Shown piece by piece: positions 62,761 through 64,000 of a DNA stretch of 64,000 nucleotides (position 1 is the first letter of the stretch; every line of letters starts with the position of its first letter). A program made the translations under genes and the position numbers. The DNA comes from Sphingomonas guangdongensis (lineage in GTDB: Bacteria > Pseudomonadota > Alphaproteobacteria > Sphingomonadales > Sphingomonadaceae): contig NZ_OBMI01000001.1 in NCBI RefSeq assembly GCF_900199185.1, positions 1,178,001-1,242,000 on the forward strand, read 5' to 3'. The notes beneath the pieces were generated by a model that worked only from the letters and a program-made list of their open reading frames with translations, did no database searches and was not told the origin of the DNA.

Positions 62761-63477
62761 ATGTTCCGCCCGCTTGCCGCCGCCCTGATGCTCGCCTCGC
62801 CGGTTGTGGCCGCCGCGCAAGTGCCGCCGCCGCCCCCGCCGCCCATCGACGGAACGCTGCTGGAGGTGAGCGCGGCGGGACGGGTCGCGCGGGTGCCCGA
62901 CGTCGCGACGATCCGCGCCGGTGTGGTGACCCAAGCGGCGAGCGCAAACGAGGCGCTGGCGGCGAACGCCACCCGGATGAGCGGCGTGCTCGCCGCCTTG
63001 AAGGGCGCGGGGGTTGCGCCGCGCGACCTGCAGAGCGCCGCGGTGCAGCTCCAGCCGCAGTATCGCTACGGGGAGAATGTGCCGCCGGTGATCACCGGCT
63101 ACCAGGCGACCAACAGCGTGTCGGTCCGCCTGCGCGACATCGCGCGTGGCGGGCGCGTGCTCGATGCGCTGGTCGGGGCGGGCGCGAACCAGATCGACGG
63201 GCCGACGCTGTCGATCGACCAGCCCGACGCGGCGCTCGACGAGGCGCGGACCCAGGCGATCGCCACGGCGCGCGCCCGGGCGGAGCTCTACGCCCGGGCG
63301 GCGGGGCTGCGTGTCGCGCGCATCGTGTCGATCACCGAGAGCGGCGACGGCTACGTTCCCGCCCCGCCCCCGATCGTGATGATGGCGCGGATCCAGTCGG
63401 ACCGGCCAGAGACGCAGATCGCGCCGGGGGAGCAGGACGTCAGCGTCACCGTCCAGGTCCGCTTCCTGCTCAGGTGA
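62761..63477 (+). CDS. SIMPL domain (DUF541) periplasmic protein
   Basis: This 238-residue protein has a signal peptide (FRPLAAALMLASPVVAAAQ) and a Pro-rich linker. The SIMPL/DUF541 domain follows: LEVSAAGRVARVPDVATIRA, then VTGYQ-type ITGYQATNSVSVRLRD, and DEARTQAIATARARAELYAR. These proteins are periplasmic or outer-membrane linked, of unclear biochemical role. ATG at 62761 follows GGAGG (AGGAGATCGACCC). Confidence 0.85.
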   Translation: MFRPLAAALMLASPVVAAAQVPPPPPPPIDGTLLEVSAAGRVARVPDVATIRAGVVTQAASANEALAANATRMSGVLAALKGAGVAPRDLQSAAVQLQPQYRYGENVPPVITGYQATNSVSVRLRDIARGGRVLDALVGAGANQIDGPTLSIDQPDAALDEARTQAIATARARAELYARAAGLRVARIVSITESGDGYVPAPPPIVMMARIQSDRPETQIAPGEQDVSVTVQVRFLLR

Positions 63478-63486
63478 CGACGAAAA

Positions 63487-63512
63487 GGGGCCGCCGGTCG
63501 CCCGGCGGCCCC
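63487..63512 (-). terminator. intrinsic terminator of the GlsB/YeaQ gene
   Basis: GGGGCCGCCGG (63487-63497) and its complement CCGGCGGCCCC (63502-63512) form an 11-base-pair hairpin with a short loop. On the minus strand it is followed by TTTT. It lies just beyond the stop of the leftward GlsB/YeaQ gene and opposite the SIMPL stop, so it probably serves both convergent genes. Confidence 0.65.
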
Positions 63513-63537
63513 TGTGTCGCATCAGACCCTTGTCGGC

Positions 63538-63789
63538 TTAGCGGACCGAGCCGCGGCGGACGAGGTTCACGATCGCGAGCAGGACGATCGCGCCCAGCAG
63601 CGAGTAGAGGAAGCTCATCACCGTGATGCCGTTGTTGATGTTCGCGCCGGTCACGAAGCCCGCGATCACCGCGCCGACGATGCCGACCACGATGTTCAGG
63701 ATGATGCCCTGCTGCGCGTCGGTCCGCATGATGATGCTCGCCAGCCAGCCCACCACGCCGCCAACGACCAACCAGATGATGATGCCCAT
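63538..63789 (-). CDS. GlsB/YeaQ/YmgE-family stress membrane protein
   Basis: This 83-residue protein has three membrane spans and the family pattern GIIIWLVVGGVVGWLASIIM, then GIILNIVVGIVGAVIAGFVT. ATG at 63789, after GGAGG, is preferred over the seven-residue longer frame. These Gly-rich proteins are induced by stress in many bacteria. It stands alone, with a terminator at 63487-63512. Confidence 0.85.
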   Translation of the reverse strand: MGIIIWLVVGGVVGWLASIIMRTDAQQGIILNIVVGIVGAVIAGFVTGANINNGITVMSFLYSLLGAIVLLAIVNLVRRGSVR

Positions 63790-63899
63790 GGTCCGTCCCT
63801 CCGTTGTCAAGACGCCCGGCGTACATGCCGGACCCGTCGGAATGCATGACTCGCAGACCGGCCGCTTTGTTCCGGGCGCGTTTCGGTAGCCGATTGCGA

Positions 63900-63933
63900 A
63901 ACGGCCCGCCGTCCGGGTGGACGACGGGCCGTT
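63900..63933 (-). terminator. hairpin terminator of the right-edge gene
   Basis: AACGGCCCGCCGTCC (63900-63914) pairs with GGACGACGGGCCGTT (63919-63933) with one mismatch and a GGGT loop. On the minus strand it is followed by TTTCG. It lies 37 bases past the stop of the minus-strand frame at the right edge. Confidence 0.5.
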
Positions 63934-63969
63934 CCTGCGGTCAGAGGCCAGGGGAGCTGGCGTCCGATC

Positions 63970-64000
63970 TCAGTATTTCTGCTGCCGCTCGTAGAGCGAA
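63970..64000 (-). CDS. C-terminal end of a gene cut by the window edge
   Basis: On the minus strand, codons for SLYERQQKY followed by TGA (63972-63970) read into the window from the right edge, with a terminator hairpin just beyond. Only about nine residues are visible, so no function can be given. Confidence 0.35.
   Translation of the reverse strand, partial: SLYERQQKY

Overview
The window is high-GC alphaproteobacterial chromosome, most likely from a sphingomonad (Sphingomonas or a close relative). Family-level recognition of the core genes on the right supports this: an Mla-type ABC operon, an RND pump, a DUF445 protein and a GlsB/YeaQ protein. No 16S rRNA is present, so genus is an inference.

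The window has two parts. Positions 1 to about 51.8 kb look like a large accessory island. It is a patchwork of short operons, orphan genes, gene remnants and candidate defence systems. Its right edge is marked at 51816-51864 by the 3' half of a tRNA-Gln(CTG) gene without its 5' half. Displaced tRNA 3' ends are the usual scar of integrase-mediated insertion. The intact tRNA and the integrase should therefore lie to the left, outside the window. From 51.9 kb to the end the sequence looks like ordinary chromosome: periplasmic cyclophilin, Mla-like phospholipid transport operon, HAD hydrolase, DUF445 protein, RND efflux pump, SIMPL protein and GlsB/YeaQ protein.

Island layout: the C-terminal end of a 3'-5' exonuclease and two unknown genes (0-2.3 kb); decayed DNA (2.3-4.1 kb); a three-gene operon of winged-helix regulator, KGGVGR-variant ParA-like ATPase and nitrilase-fold protein with all three catalytic residues (4.2-8.8 kb), preceded by a repeated CCTTGA operator; a 1492-residue STAND NTPase with a Cap4-like nuclease N-terminus, divergent from a ComEC-like metallo-beta-lactamase protein (9.5-16 kb); an operon of unknown protein, ImmA/IrrE protease and PIN-like protein (16.7-19.2 kb); a three-gene operon of P-loop kinase, BpsA/DUF43-like SAM enzyme and unknown protein (19.2-21.2 kb); common sphingomonad accessory genes, RarD and a large serine recombinase (21.6-26.8 kb); an orphan Cas5c (27.9 kb); small housekeeping-like and nuclease genes plus a possible ADP-ribosyltransferase (29-33 kb); an alcohol dehydrogenase; an hxsB-hxsC-hxsA radical-SAM peptide system (35.4-38.8 kb); truncated TonB and SRAP genes sharing one breakpoint (about 39.2 kb); a zincin; a Dam-type methyltransferase with two HTH domains (41.4 kb); a relaxase-like fragment; and a surface-glycan cluster of glycosyltransferases, deacetylase and ABC exporter (45-51.7 kb).

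The strongest candidates for undescribed systems are the regulator/KGGVGR/nitrilase operon and the kinase/BpsA-like operon. The unknown protein of the latter shares a motif block with the first protein of the neighbouring ImmA/PIN operon. The orphan Cas5c, which has lost two of the three known catalytic residues of the pre-crRNA nuclease, is also notable.
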